A stretch of DNA of 64,000 bases, from the NCBI RefSeq assembly GCF_039649665.1, contig NZ_JBDJAW010000039.1:1-64000 (forward strand), read 5' to 3'. Positions 24,886 through 32,436 of this stretch are shown here, in pieces. The notes under the pieces were generated by a model. The model was not told the origin of the DNA, searched no databases, and worked only from the letters and a program-made list of their open reading frames with translations. A program made the position numbers and the translations under genes. This DNA comes from Microbispora sp. ZYX-F-249 (lineage in GTDB: Bacteria > Actinomycetota > Actinomycetes > Streptosporangiales > Streptosporangiaceae). The first letter of the stretch is position 1, and the number at the start of each line of letters is the position of its first letter.

Positions 24886-26394
24886 CTACGGGGTATTCTC
24901 CCGACCCGGCTCCGCCCGCTGCCGCGCCCTGCGCGTACGGGGCTGGGCCCGGCCGGACAGAGCGCCGTACTCGGCCAGCGAGTCCCGGAGATAGTCGATG
25001 AGGTCCCACACGTCGGGCACCATGTCGCGGTCGGTGACGATGCCGAAGCCGAGCCTGCCGTCGTAGGAGAAAACGGTGATGTTGATTCCCCCGCTGACGT
25101 CCGTGATCACCGACATGGGGTAGAGCGCGGTGACCCGGGCCCCGCACACGTAGAGCGGAGTCTGGGGCCCCGGCACGTTGGAGACCAGCAGGTTCATCGC
25201 GGGAGCCGCACGCGAGGCGATCCGGAAGGCGGACTTGGCCGCCAGCGCGCTCAGCGCGGCCGGCATCGCCTGGCTGAACTCCAGGAGCCAGGCCGCCGGC
25301 GCCGCGGCGAGCCGTTCCTTGATCAGCCGCATCGAGCGGTTCACCGACAGCAGCCGGTCACGCGGGTCGGCCACGTCCGTCGGCAGGGTGGTCATGGTCA
25401 GCATGACCTCGTTGGCGGCCGATCCGTTGGCGGCCTGCCCCCGGGTGGACACCGGGATCCCGGCGGCCAGCGGCTGACGGGGCAGCTCGTCGCGCTTGAC
25501 CAGCCAGCGGCGCAGCGCGGTGGCGCACATCGCCATGACGACGTCGTTCACCGTGACGCCGAAGGCGTTCTTGATCCGCTTGACCTCGTCCAGCGGCAGC
25601 TGGCCGAACGCGAACCGGCGGTGCCGCGAGATCGGCCCGGAGAACGGAGTGCGCGGCACAACCATGCGCGGCAGCTCCGGCAGGCTCTCGGCGGCGCCGC
25701 TCCCGATGCCGCGGACGAACCGCGAGACCAGCCCCGCCCCCGGGAGCTGGGCCACGAACGGCACCTCGTCCAGCCGCGGCATCGCCTCGGCCACGAACCG
25801 CAGCAGGGCGAACGGGTTGTCCAGCACCCGCGCGACGCCTCTGATGATCATTTCCACCGCGTCGGGGGCCTCCTGCGGCCCGGCCTCCGGAAGCGGCACG
25901 TCGGCAGGCTCGGTCTCGAAGTCCATCAGCGCGGCCAGCACCTCGGTCCCCGTGACGCCGTCGACGGCGGCGTGGTGGACCTTCGTGTAGATCGCCACCC
26001 TGCCCTCGGCCAGGCCGTGGATCAGGTAGATCTCCCACAGCGGCCGCCCCCGGTCGAGCCGCGCCGCGTGCAGCCGGGCGACCTGCTCGGCGAGCTTGTG
26101 GTCGTCGCCGGGAGGAGGCAGCGCCAGGTCCCGTACGTGGTAGTCGAAGTCGATCTCGCGGTCCTCCGCCCAGTAGGGGTGATCGAGTCCGAAGGGCACC
26201 TGGACCAGCCGCCTGCGCAGCGGCGGCGCGAGATGGAGCCGCCGTTTGAGCAGCGCGATCACGTCCTCGCGGGTCAGCGCGCCACCCGGCCTGCCGGAGG
26301 GGTCGAGGATCGTGAGCGCCGCGATGTGCGCGAGGTTGGTGGCCGTCTCGAAGTTGAGGAACTGCGCGTCGAAGGCGCTGACTTGCTGTGCCAT
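24886..26394 (-). CDS. Wax ester synthase/diacylglycerol O-acyltransferase (WS/DGAT)
   Basis: A 502-residue acyltransferase with the catalytic HHxxxDG motif at residues 140-146 (HHAAVDG). It also has the PLW motif before it (DRGRPLWEIYLIHGL), the NDVVMAMCATALRRWL segment and the C-terminal NVPGPQTPLYVCGARV block typical of actinobacterial WS/DGATs. It transfers acyl groups from acyl-CoA to fatty alcohols or diacylglycerol, forming storage wax esters or triacylglycerol at the membrane. It is transcribed alone on the minus strand, with its stop at 24886 next to the decayed region. Confidence 0.94.
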   Translation of the reverse strand: MAQQVSAFDAQFLNFETATNLAHIAALTILDPSGRPGGALTREDVIALLKRRLHLAPPLRRRLVQVPFGLDHPYWAEDREIDFDYHVRDLALPPPGDDHKLAEQVARLHAARLDRGRPLWEIYLIHGLAEGRVAIYTKVHHAAVDGVTGTEVLAALMDFETEPADVPLPEAGPQEAPDAVEMIIRGVARVLDNPFALLRFVAEAMPRLDEVPFVAQLPGAGLVSRFVRGIGSGAAESLPELPRMVVPRTPFSGPISRHRRFAFGQLPLDEVKRIKNAFGVTVNDVVMAMCATALRRWLVKRDELPRQPLAAGIPVSTRGQAANGSAANEVMLTMTTLPTDVADPRDRLLSVNRSMRLIKERLAAAPAAWLLEFSQAMPAALSALAAKSAFRIASRAAPAMNLLVSNVPGPQTPLYVCGARVTALYPMSVITDVSGGINITVFSYDGRLGFGIVTDRDMVPDVWDLIDYLRDSLAEYGALSGRAQPRTRRARQRAEPGRENTP

Positions 26395-26458
26395 GCCTAC
26401 TGACCTGCCCCGAAACCCGCTGCTCGGACCGTCCGTGCCACCCGGAACCGTCCCGGAG

Positions 26459-27478
26459 TCAGTGCCGGTGGGTGGCGTCGGGCTGTGCCGGGTCGGCGGG
26501 GTGCTCGTACCCCGGCATGAGCACCACCGAGCCGGCGTGCCGCGCGTCGAGCCACCGGGCGAAGGCCCGCTCCGCGCTCTCCTCCGCCAGCTCCGCGAGT
26601 ATCCGCTCCCGCGCCGAGGTGTACGGCTCGCGCCGCGCCGCCTCGATCCGCTCGATCAGCAGGGTCCAGGGACCGCCGGGGCCCTCCACGGGCCCGACCG
26701 TCTCGCCCTCGCGGGCCGCGAAGACCGCGTCCTCGATCGGCCCGGCGATCTCCCCGCGCCGGACCGGCCCGAACGGACGGACCCAGCGCGTCTCCGGCGT
26801 GGTGAACCGGTCGAGGTTGCGCAGGTAGTAGTCGCGCGCCTCCTCCTCCGACGGCGCGCGACCGGCGGCGAGCGCTCGGCACACCGCCCTCGCGGCCGGT
26901 GTCGTCATCAGGACGGCGGCCGCCACGCCGCCCGCCCGGAGCGCGGCGGCCGGAGTGAGGACCGGCCGCACGGTGGAGCCCGGCTCCGCGCGCCCGGACC
27001 GGCCGGCGCGCACACATGGCTCCTCGCGCACACAAGGGCCGGCACTGACGCAGGGCTCGCCGCTCATGCAGGGCACAGCGCTCATGCAGGGCACGGCGCT
27101 CATGCAGGGCACGGCGCTCCCGGACGGGGCCGTGAGCGGACCTGGAGGGCCGGCTGGCAGGCCGAGGCGGGCCGCCTCCTGCTCGGCCAGCGTCTCGGCC
27201 ACCATGACCTGCACCAGCCAGCGGCGCAGGTTGCGGCCCTCGGCCGTCCCCGGGCTCGGCAGCCGGGCGGCGAGCGGGCCGCCGCGCAGCAGGCGCAGCC
27301 GCCGGTCGATCCGGGCGACCGTGATCGCCTCCTCCCCCACCATCGCCGCGATCCCGTCGCCCGCGGCGGCGCCCTCCGTCGGGCGGACGCCTCCCGACGC
27401 GCCCTCAGAAGCGGCGCCCTCCGGCGGGCGGAACCCGGCCACGGCGCCGCCGTCCAGGGGAGCATCCGGGCCGTTCAC
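26459..27478 (-). CDS. PpiC/SurA-like protein with a Cys hexapeptide repeat
   Basis: A 339-residue protein. GTG 27478 overlaps the alpha-mannosidase stop (GTGA). A helical N-terminal part (MVGEEAITVARIDRRLRLLR; NLRRWLVQVMVAETLAEQEA) and a C-terminal part (ARDYYLRNLDRFTTPETRWV, GPFGPVRRGEI-like strands, WTLLIERIEAARREPY) resemble parvulin/SurA chaperone folds. Between them, residues 120-160 hold six cysteines exactly six residues apart (125 to 155) in PCM/PCV hexapeptides. No signal peptide is apparent, so the cysteines would be cytoplasmic. Family assignment is moderate. Coupling suggests a role with the mannosidase or its pathway. Confidence 0.55.
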   Translation of the reverse strand: MNGPDAPLDGGAVAGFRPPEGAASEGASGGVRPTEGAAAGDGIAAMVGEEAITVARIDRRLRLLRGGPLAARLPSPGTAEGRNLRRWLVQVMVAETLAEQEAARLGLPAGPPGPLTAPSGSAVPCMSAVPCMSAVPCMSGEPCVSAGPCVREEPCVRAGRSGRAEPGSTVRPVLTPAAALRAGGVAAAVLMTTPAARAVCRALAAGRAPSEEEARDYYLRNLDRFTTPETRWVRPFGPVRRGEIAGPIEDAVFAAREGETVGPVEGPGGPWTLLIERIEAARREPYTSARERILAELAEESAERAFARWLDARHAGSVVLMPGYEHPADPAQPDATHRH

Positions 27479-30400
27479 GGTCCGACCTCGACCTCGATCG
27501 TGTCCGTGTAGTGCAGCCACCCGGCGCACGCGATCTTCACCAGCGCCCACCAGCGGCCGGGGCGGGCGCCCGGCGGCACCCGTACCGGGAAGCACACCTC
27601 CGCCTCGCCCTCGGGTGGCACGACCACGCCCGTGTTCCACTCGGGGAACATCCCGAACGTCTGCCAGGGGCTGACGAGCTGCGCCCGCGCGGAGACCGGC
27701 GACCGCGCCTCCGAGCTCAGGCGGACGACGATCTCGGCCCGTTCGCCGGGCGTCAGCCGCAGGTGAGGCGGGTGGCCGAGCCCCTCCAGCGTCACCTCCG
27801 GCCCCGGCGACCGCCGTCCGCCCTCCCCCGGCCGGAACACGTGCAGCCGGGTGACATCCTCGTACGTCTGGCCGCCGAACTCGGTGCGCGCGGTGAGCAG
27901 GTGGAGGCCGTCCTCGGCGCCGGGGGGCGGGGTGAGCCGCACCGGCACGGTGGCGTGGCCTCCCGGAGGCAGCACGTACGGCCGGACGGCGGGCGCCACC
28001 GACCAGCCCTCGGGGGCGATGAGCGTGACCACGCCCTCCGCCCGGTCCTGCGTGAGAGCGGAGGCGATGGTCAGCGTCAGGTCCACCGGCCCCCCGGCGT
28101 CCACGTCGGACGGGGACAGGTGCACGGCGACCGGCAGGTCGCCCATCGGCGCGGGCCCGGTGTTGTCCAGCCAGTAGCGCGTGTGGACCGGCTGGTACGG
28201 CTCGGCCCCCGGCACCTCCGGCACCTCCCACACGGTCCCGCCGTCCGTCCCCGCGCCGGCCGCATCGGGACCGGCCGCCCGCTCACCGGCCGCGCCCGCG
28301 GGCGGCCCGGGACGGAGCGGAGCGACCAGCGTGACGATCTCCATGCCGTCGAGCGCGCCGGGGGCGTCGCCGGTGACGTTCTCCAGCAGGTCGGCGCGCC
28401 GCCACGCTCCCAGGGGCAGCGTCGTGGCGACCGACAGCGGGACGGTCCGGCCGCCGGCCTCGGCCACGCGGGCGGTCAGCGCGCTCACCGGGCCGGGCGT
28501 GCGGCCCGAGGCGATCGGGTTTCCGGCCGCCTTGAGCGCGGTGAGGACCAGCCCGGGCCCCGTCTCCAGGAACGACCGCGACTCCCCCGCCGGCCCGTCC
28601 TCCCCCACGGTCGCGAGCAGCGGGTGGTTGACGTCGTGGCCGAGCCGTACGAGATCGGCCGCGCGCCAGTCGCCGGGGGCGGCCACCAGGGAGCACTCGA
28701 ACGTGTGCGTCCAGTGCTGGAGCTGGAAGTTCGAGCCGTCGGGCGCGGTGCGCCGCGGCGGGTCGATCCACACGCCGGACGGCCACCCGGTGCACGACCG
28801 CATGAGCGACACGTGCAGCGCCCCCGACGGATCGACCGCGAAGCCCGGGGTGCCCCGGTTGATCAGCCCGATCGTGTAGTCGTCGAGACAGGCGTCGGCC
28901 TGCTCGGACTCCGCCACCACCTCCACGGCCGCGTCGGCGAGGTCCGCGGCCAGCTCCTCGACCACCCCCTCGCCGCACACCACGAGGACGGGGAGGTCGC
29001 GGAGGCCGGTGAGGTCCGCGCCCGGCACCCACACCTTCTCCAGCGGCTCGTCCGCCGGCACCCACAGGCGGGCCCGGCCCCCGGCGGCGAGACGCGCGCG
29101 CAGCTCCGCGGCCTCCGCGTCGTCGAGCAGCGCGGCGACGAACGGGTTCTCCTCCGGGGTGCCGACCGCGATGCGCACGTCGGGCAGGTTGGAGTCGACG
29201 GCGAGGTCGCCGTACCGGGGGCCGGGCCCGGTGGAGCAGGTCGAGGTCACGCCCTGCCGCACGAGCGCCACGGCGAGGTCCCTCAGGTCGCCGGCGGCCG
29301 CGTCCACGGGCGCGATGATCTCGGCGACGCCGATCGCCCGCGCGCCGAGGGGCCGTCCGGCGGGCGAGCGCAGCACGACGCGGGCGGTGGACGACAGCGC
29401 GAACCAGTTGTGCGCCGGGTTGTCCAGCGTCCAGGGGTGCTCCGCGGAGTCCACGTCGATCAGGCCGAACCCGCGCCCGACGACGGCGCCGGCGACCTCG
29501 CTGACCGGCAGCGCCCCCGGCACCCGCACCGGCCAGCGCAGCCGGAGCAGCACGTCGGAGCCGTGGAACTCGTCCACGTGGGTGGTGAGGTCCACACGCG
29601 GCAGCCCGTCCCACAGGGTGATCTCCTGGGTGTAGGCGACGGGCCCGATCCTGCCGGTGACCGTGATCCGCCGGCCGGCCGGGCACTCGGCGACGGTCAC
29701 CTCCGCCGGTGCCCCGGCCGATCCCGTCACCCCGCCGCTCGGCACCAGGTGCCAGGGGCCCTCGCCGAAACGCGGATGCGCCGGGTGCTCGTCGTAGACG
29801 AGCAGCTCGTTGCCCGCCCGACCCCGCTGCAGCAGCTCGCGGCCCTCGACGATGAGGCTCGACACCGTCCCGCCGCGCTCGGGGTCGACCTCCACCGCGT
29901 GCGTGGCGTTCCCGATCCGCGTCCCCTCGCCTGCGGCCCAGCCGATCGGGGCGGGCTCGGCGGTGGGCGCCAGCCGGAACGTCCGGTAGCCGAGCGCGGG
30001 CACGCCCGCGGCGACGAAGACCGCGTCCACGGCGGCGAGGCTGCCGTCCGGGTGCCGCTCGGGGTGCTCCAGCAGCAGCCCGCCGCCGGACTCGAGCCGC
30101 ACGCCGTACGCCCCGGGCTCGGGCAGCGTCAGCCGTACGCGGACGAGGTCGGTCCTGGGCCAGGAGGAGGGGTTCCAGACGGCGACGCCGGTCAGGCCCT
30201 CGCCGAGGCGGCGCAGCGACGCGTCGAGGACCCGGCCGCCCAGGTCCCAGGCCTCCCGCCAGCCCGTCATCAGGTCCAGGTAGACCTGGTCGGACTCCGA
30301 TCCGGTGATGCCGTCGTGGTGCGCGCCGTACGCGATCTGCCGCCAGGCCTTGTCGAGGGCGGCGTGCGGGTAGGGCGCGCCGAGGGTCGCGGTGGCGACG

Positions 30401-31716
30401 GCGGCGAACTTCTCCGCGTCGGCGAGCCGCGTCTCGGCGTGCCGCTGGACCTGCTTGGTGTCGATGTACGACACGTCCTTGCCGGTGTAGACCGGGTTCA
30501 TGTCGCGCGTCTGCGGCGTGAGGCGGACGCCCTCGTCCCGTACGGCGGCGAAGAACTGCCGCGGCAGCCCGCAGACGAACCGGGGCGAGACGTAGCGCCG
30601 GTTCCAGTCGCGCTGGATCTCCATGACCCACTTGTTGGGCGGGGTGTAGTCGGTGCCGACGGGCAGCAGCACGTTGCGGGTCGCGGCGACCTTCTTGAGC
30701 AGCGTGAACAGCTCGTAGACCGCGGCCTCGGCCTGCTCCAGAGTGGGCGCGGAGTCCATCCACCACCCGGCGCTGTAGTGGGCCGGCATGTAGTGGGTGG
30801 TGACCCCGCGTCCCGACGGCGACACCCACTCGAACTCGGAGGGGAACTGCATGACCGACGGGTCGCCCCAGCCGCCGCCGGCGAGCATCGGGCCCCACTG
30901 GTGGTACGGCCCGCGCGCCCACGAGCTGGAGGTCAGTCCCGCCTCGGCGGCCAGCCCGGGGAACTGCGGGTCGTGCCCGAACGCGTCGAGCTGCCAGGCG
31001 GTCGCCGGATCGCCGCCGAGCACGTCGCGCTGGAAGCCGATCCCGTGGACGATGTTGCGGATCGTCGCCTCGGGTCCGGTCAGGTTGGTGTTCGGCTCGT
31101 TGTACGTGCCGCCCATGATCTCCAGCCGGCCCTCGGCGAGAAGACGCCGCAAATAGGCCCGGTCCTCGGGGTGGGCGTTCCAGTACGGCTTGAGGTAGTC
31201 GACCTCGGCGAGCACGAACGCGTAGCCCGGCTCCCTCCTGGCGGTCTCCAGGTGGAGCCGCACGAGGTCGAATCCCGCGTACTGGAACTCCTGCCGGTTC
31301 GCCTGCGCCGCGCCGCCCGCGTGGTCCCAGGTGGCGGTGTAGGCGGCCTGGGTGTTCCACCACACGGGGTCGTAGTGGAAGTGGGGGATCATCCAGACCG
31401 TCCAGCCCGGCTCGGACACGAGCAGCTCCCCCTCGGCCGTGCACCGCTCCCGGCCCGCGGCGGCCCGCACGGTGATCGGGACGCGTGCGCCCGGGACGGC
31501 GGCGGGCGCGGCGGCCTCCACCGGCACTTCGAGCGTCATGCCGGGGGGCCGTCCGTCCGCCCGGTGCTCGCCCCGCACCCCCGGGCCGCTGACCTCGACC
31601 ACCGGGGACGCGTCGTCCGGCACCTCGCCGAGGACGACGCGGACCACCTGGCGCGGGCCCCCGCCGGAAGCCGCGCGGACGAACACCTCGGTGGACTCGA
31701 CGGCGGTGACGCGCAT
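27475..31716 (-). CDS. GH38 alpha-mannosidase, long form
   Basis: A 1413-residue protein. A preceding beta domain (1-100) leads into the GH38 catalytic domain, with zinc-binding residues H112/H114/D116 in PHFHYDPVWW, the likely nucleophile D244 in WQLDAFGHD, and the GAHHDGITG histidines. C-terminal beta-sandwich domains follow, ending with an NEW3-like segment (LTLTIASALTQDRAEGVVTL) and a last beta module. Family members are usually 850-1100 residues, so the C terminus is extended. No signal peptide is present and the site of action is probably cytoplasmic. ATG 31716 follows AGGGGTG. It should hydrolyse alpha-mannosides. The stop overlaps the PpiC-like gene start. Confidence 0.93.
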   Translation of the reverse strand: MRVTAVESTEVFVRAASGGGPRQVVRVVLGEVPDDASPVVEVSGPGVRGEHRADGRPPGMTLEVPVEAAAPAAVPGARVPITVRAAAGRERCTAEGELLVSEPGWTVWMIPHFHYDPVWWNTQAAYTATWDHAGGAAQANRQEFQYAGFDLVRLHLETARREPGYAFVLAEVDYLKPYWNAHPEDRAYLRRLLAEGRLEIMGGTYNEPNTNLTGPEATIRNIVHGIGFQRDVLGGDPATAWQLDAFGHDPQFPGLAAEAGLTSSSWARGPYHQWGPMLAGGGWGDPSVMQFPSEFEWVSPSGRGVTTHYMPAHYSAGWWMDSAPTLEQAEAAVYELFTLLKKVAATRNVLLPVGTDYTPPNKWVMEIQRDWNRRYVSPRFVCGLPRQFFAAVRDEGVRLTPQTRDMNPVYTGKDVSYIDTKQVQRHAETRLADAEKFAAVATATLGAPYPHAALDKAWRQIAYGAHHDGITGSESDQVYLDLMTGWREAWDLGGRVLDASLRRLGEGLTGVAVWNPSSWPRTDLVRVRLTLPEPGAYGVRLESGGGLLLEHPERHPDGSLAAVDAVFVAAGVPALGYRTFRLAPTAEPAPIGWAAGEGTRIGNATHAVEVDPERGGTVSSLIVEGRELLQRGRAGNELLVYDEHPAHPRFGEGPWHLVPSGGVTGSAGAPAEVTVAECPAGRRITVTGRIGPVAYTQEITLWDGLPRVDLTTHVDEFHGSDVLLRLRWPVRVPGALPVSEVAGAVVGRGFGLIDVDSAEHPWTLDNPAHNWFALSSTARVVLRSPAGRPLGARAIGVAEIIAPVDAAAGDLRDLAVALVRQGVTSTCSTGPGPRYGDLAVDSNLPDVRIAVGTPEENPFVAALLDDAEAAELRARLAAGGRARLWVPADEPLEKVWVPGADLTGLRDLPVLVVCGEGVVEELAADLADAAVEVVAESEQADACLDDYTIGLINRGTPGFAVDPSGALHVSLMRSCTGWPSGVWIDPPRRTAPDGSNFQLQHWTHTFECSLVAAPGDWRAADLVRLGHDVNHPLLATVGEDGPAGESRSFLETGPGLVLTALKAAGNPIASGRTPGPVSALTARVAEAGGRTVPLSVATTLPLGAWRRADLLENVTGDAPGALDGMEIVTLVAPLRPGPPAGAAGERAAGPDAAGAGTDGGTVWEVPEVPGAEPYQPVHTRYWLDNTGPAPMGDLPVAVHLSPSDVDAGGPVDLTLTIASALTQDRAEGVVTLIAPEGWSVAPAVRPYVLPPGGHATVPVRLTPPPGAEDGLHLLTARTEFGGQTYEDVTRLHVFRPGEGGRRSPGPEVTLEGLGHPPHLRLTPGERAEIVVRLSSEARSPVSARAQLVSPWQTFGMFPEWNTGVVVPPEGEAEVCFPVRVPPGARPGRWWALVKIACAGWLHYTDTIEVEVGP

Positions 31717-31893
31717 GCGCACCCCTAACTGCGGCTTCCCACGGCGGCCGCTGGGGGGGACAGATGACGGTCGAGACATCCCCCGCCCGCGCGGCCCTCA
31801 CCCATGTGATCTTCCCAGGCGCGCCGCCGGGGACGTTGCCGTACGCTGACCATGATCAGCGATCAGCCGTCCCGCCCGAGAGGAGACCCGACG

Positions 31894-32187
31894 ATGTCGG
31901 TGTGCGTGGCGATCCTGCAGGCCAAGCCCGAACACGCGGACGAGGTGGAGGCGGCCGTGCGCGGCATCGCCGCCGCCACCCGCGACGAGGAGGGCGCCCT
32001 GGCCTTCGTGCTCCACCGGCAGGGCCCGGACAGGTTCATCATCTACGAGAAGTACGTCGACGACGACGCCCGCGAGGCCCACTTCGCCACGCCGTACGTC
32101 TCGGGGCTGGTGGCCCGGTTCGGGGAACTGCTCGTCGCCGAGCCGCAGATCGAGTTCGCCGAGGAGCTGACGGGCTTCATCCGCTGA
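31894..32187 (+). CDS. Antibiotic-biosynthesis-monooxygenase-fold protein (YgiN-like)
   Basis: A 97-residue ABM-domain protein. The repeat-like ferredoxin fold is seen in VCVAILQAKPEHADEVEAAV, the ALAFVLHRQGPDRFIIYEKY strand pair, and AREAHFATPYVSGLVARF. It matches small quinol monooxygenases and related dimeric proteins. ATG 31894 has GAGAGGAG about 9 bases upstream. It is divergent from the mannosidase gene, but no functional link is evident. Confidence 0.85.
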   Translation: MSVCVAILQAKPEHADEVEAAVRGIAAATRDEEGALAFVLHRQGPDRFIIYEKYVDDDAREAHFATPYVSGLVARFGELLVAEPQIEFAEELTGFIR

Positions 32188-32381
32188 GGCGGGCCCGCGG
32201 CCTCCCCCAGGAGGCCGGAGGCGCCCTCGGTGACGGGCTCGCCTTGCCCGAAGCAGGCGATCTCGACGTCGAGGGCCGCCTGCCGCGCGAGCGGCGGATC
32301 CGCCCACGGCGGACGTCGGGCCGCGCGGCGTGAAAGTTTCCTCGTGCGTGGCTGGTGGCGAGTGTCCGGGAGTCGTGTCGA

Positions 32382-32411
32382 TTGACCCGAATTCCCGCCG
32401 ATTCCTACGGT
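32382..32411 (+). promoter_or_regulatory. Candidate promoter of the GH3 gene
   Basis: TTGACC (32382-32387) and TACGGT (32406-32411) are 18 bases apart and 25 bases before ATG 32437. I found no CebR-type TGGGAGCGCTCCCA box nearby. Confidence 0.5.
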
Positions 32412-32436
32412 CGGCAGGAATTTCGAGGGAGGAACC

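Noticed and set aside
24526..26403. A 625-codon plus-strand frame opposite the WS/DGAT gene.
   Set aside because: Shadow frame rich in Arg/Pro/His; the minus strand has the HHxxxDG acyltransferase.
27511..31728. A 1405-codon open frame on the plus strand opposite the alpha-mannosidase.
   Set aside because: It is the exact antisense shadow of a gene with strong third-position GC bias; its product is Arg/Gly/His-rich with no domain, while the minus strand has complete GH38 motifs.
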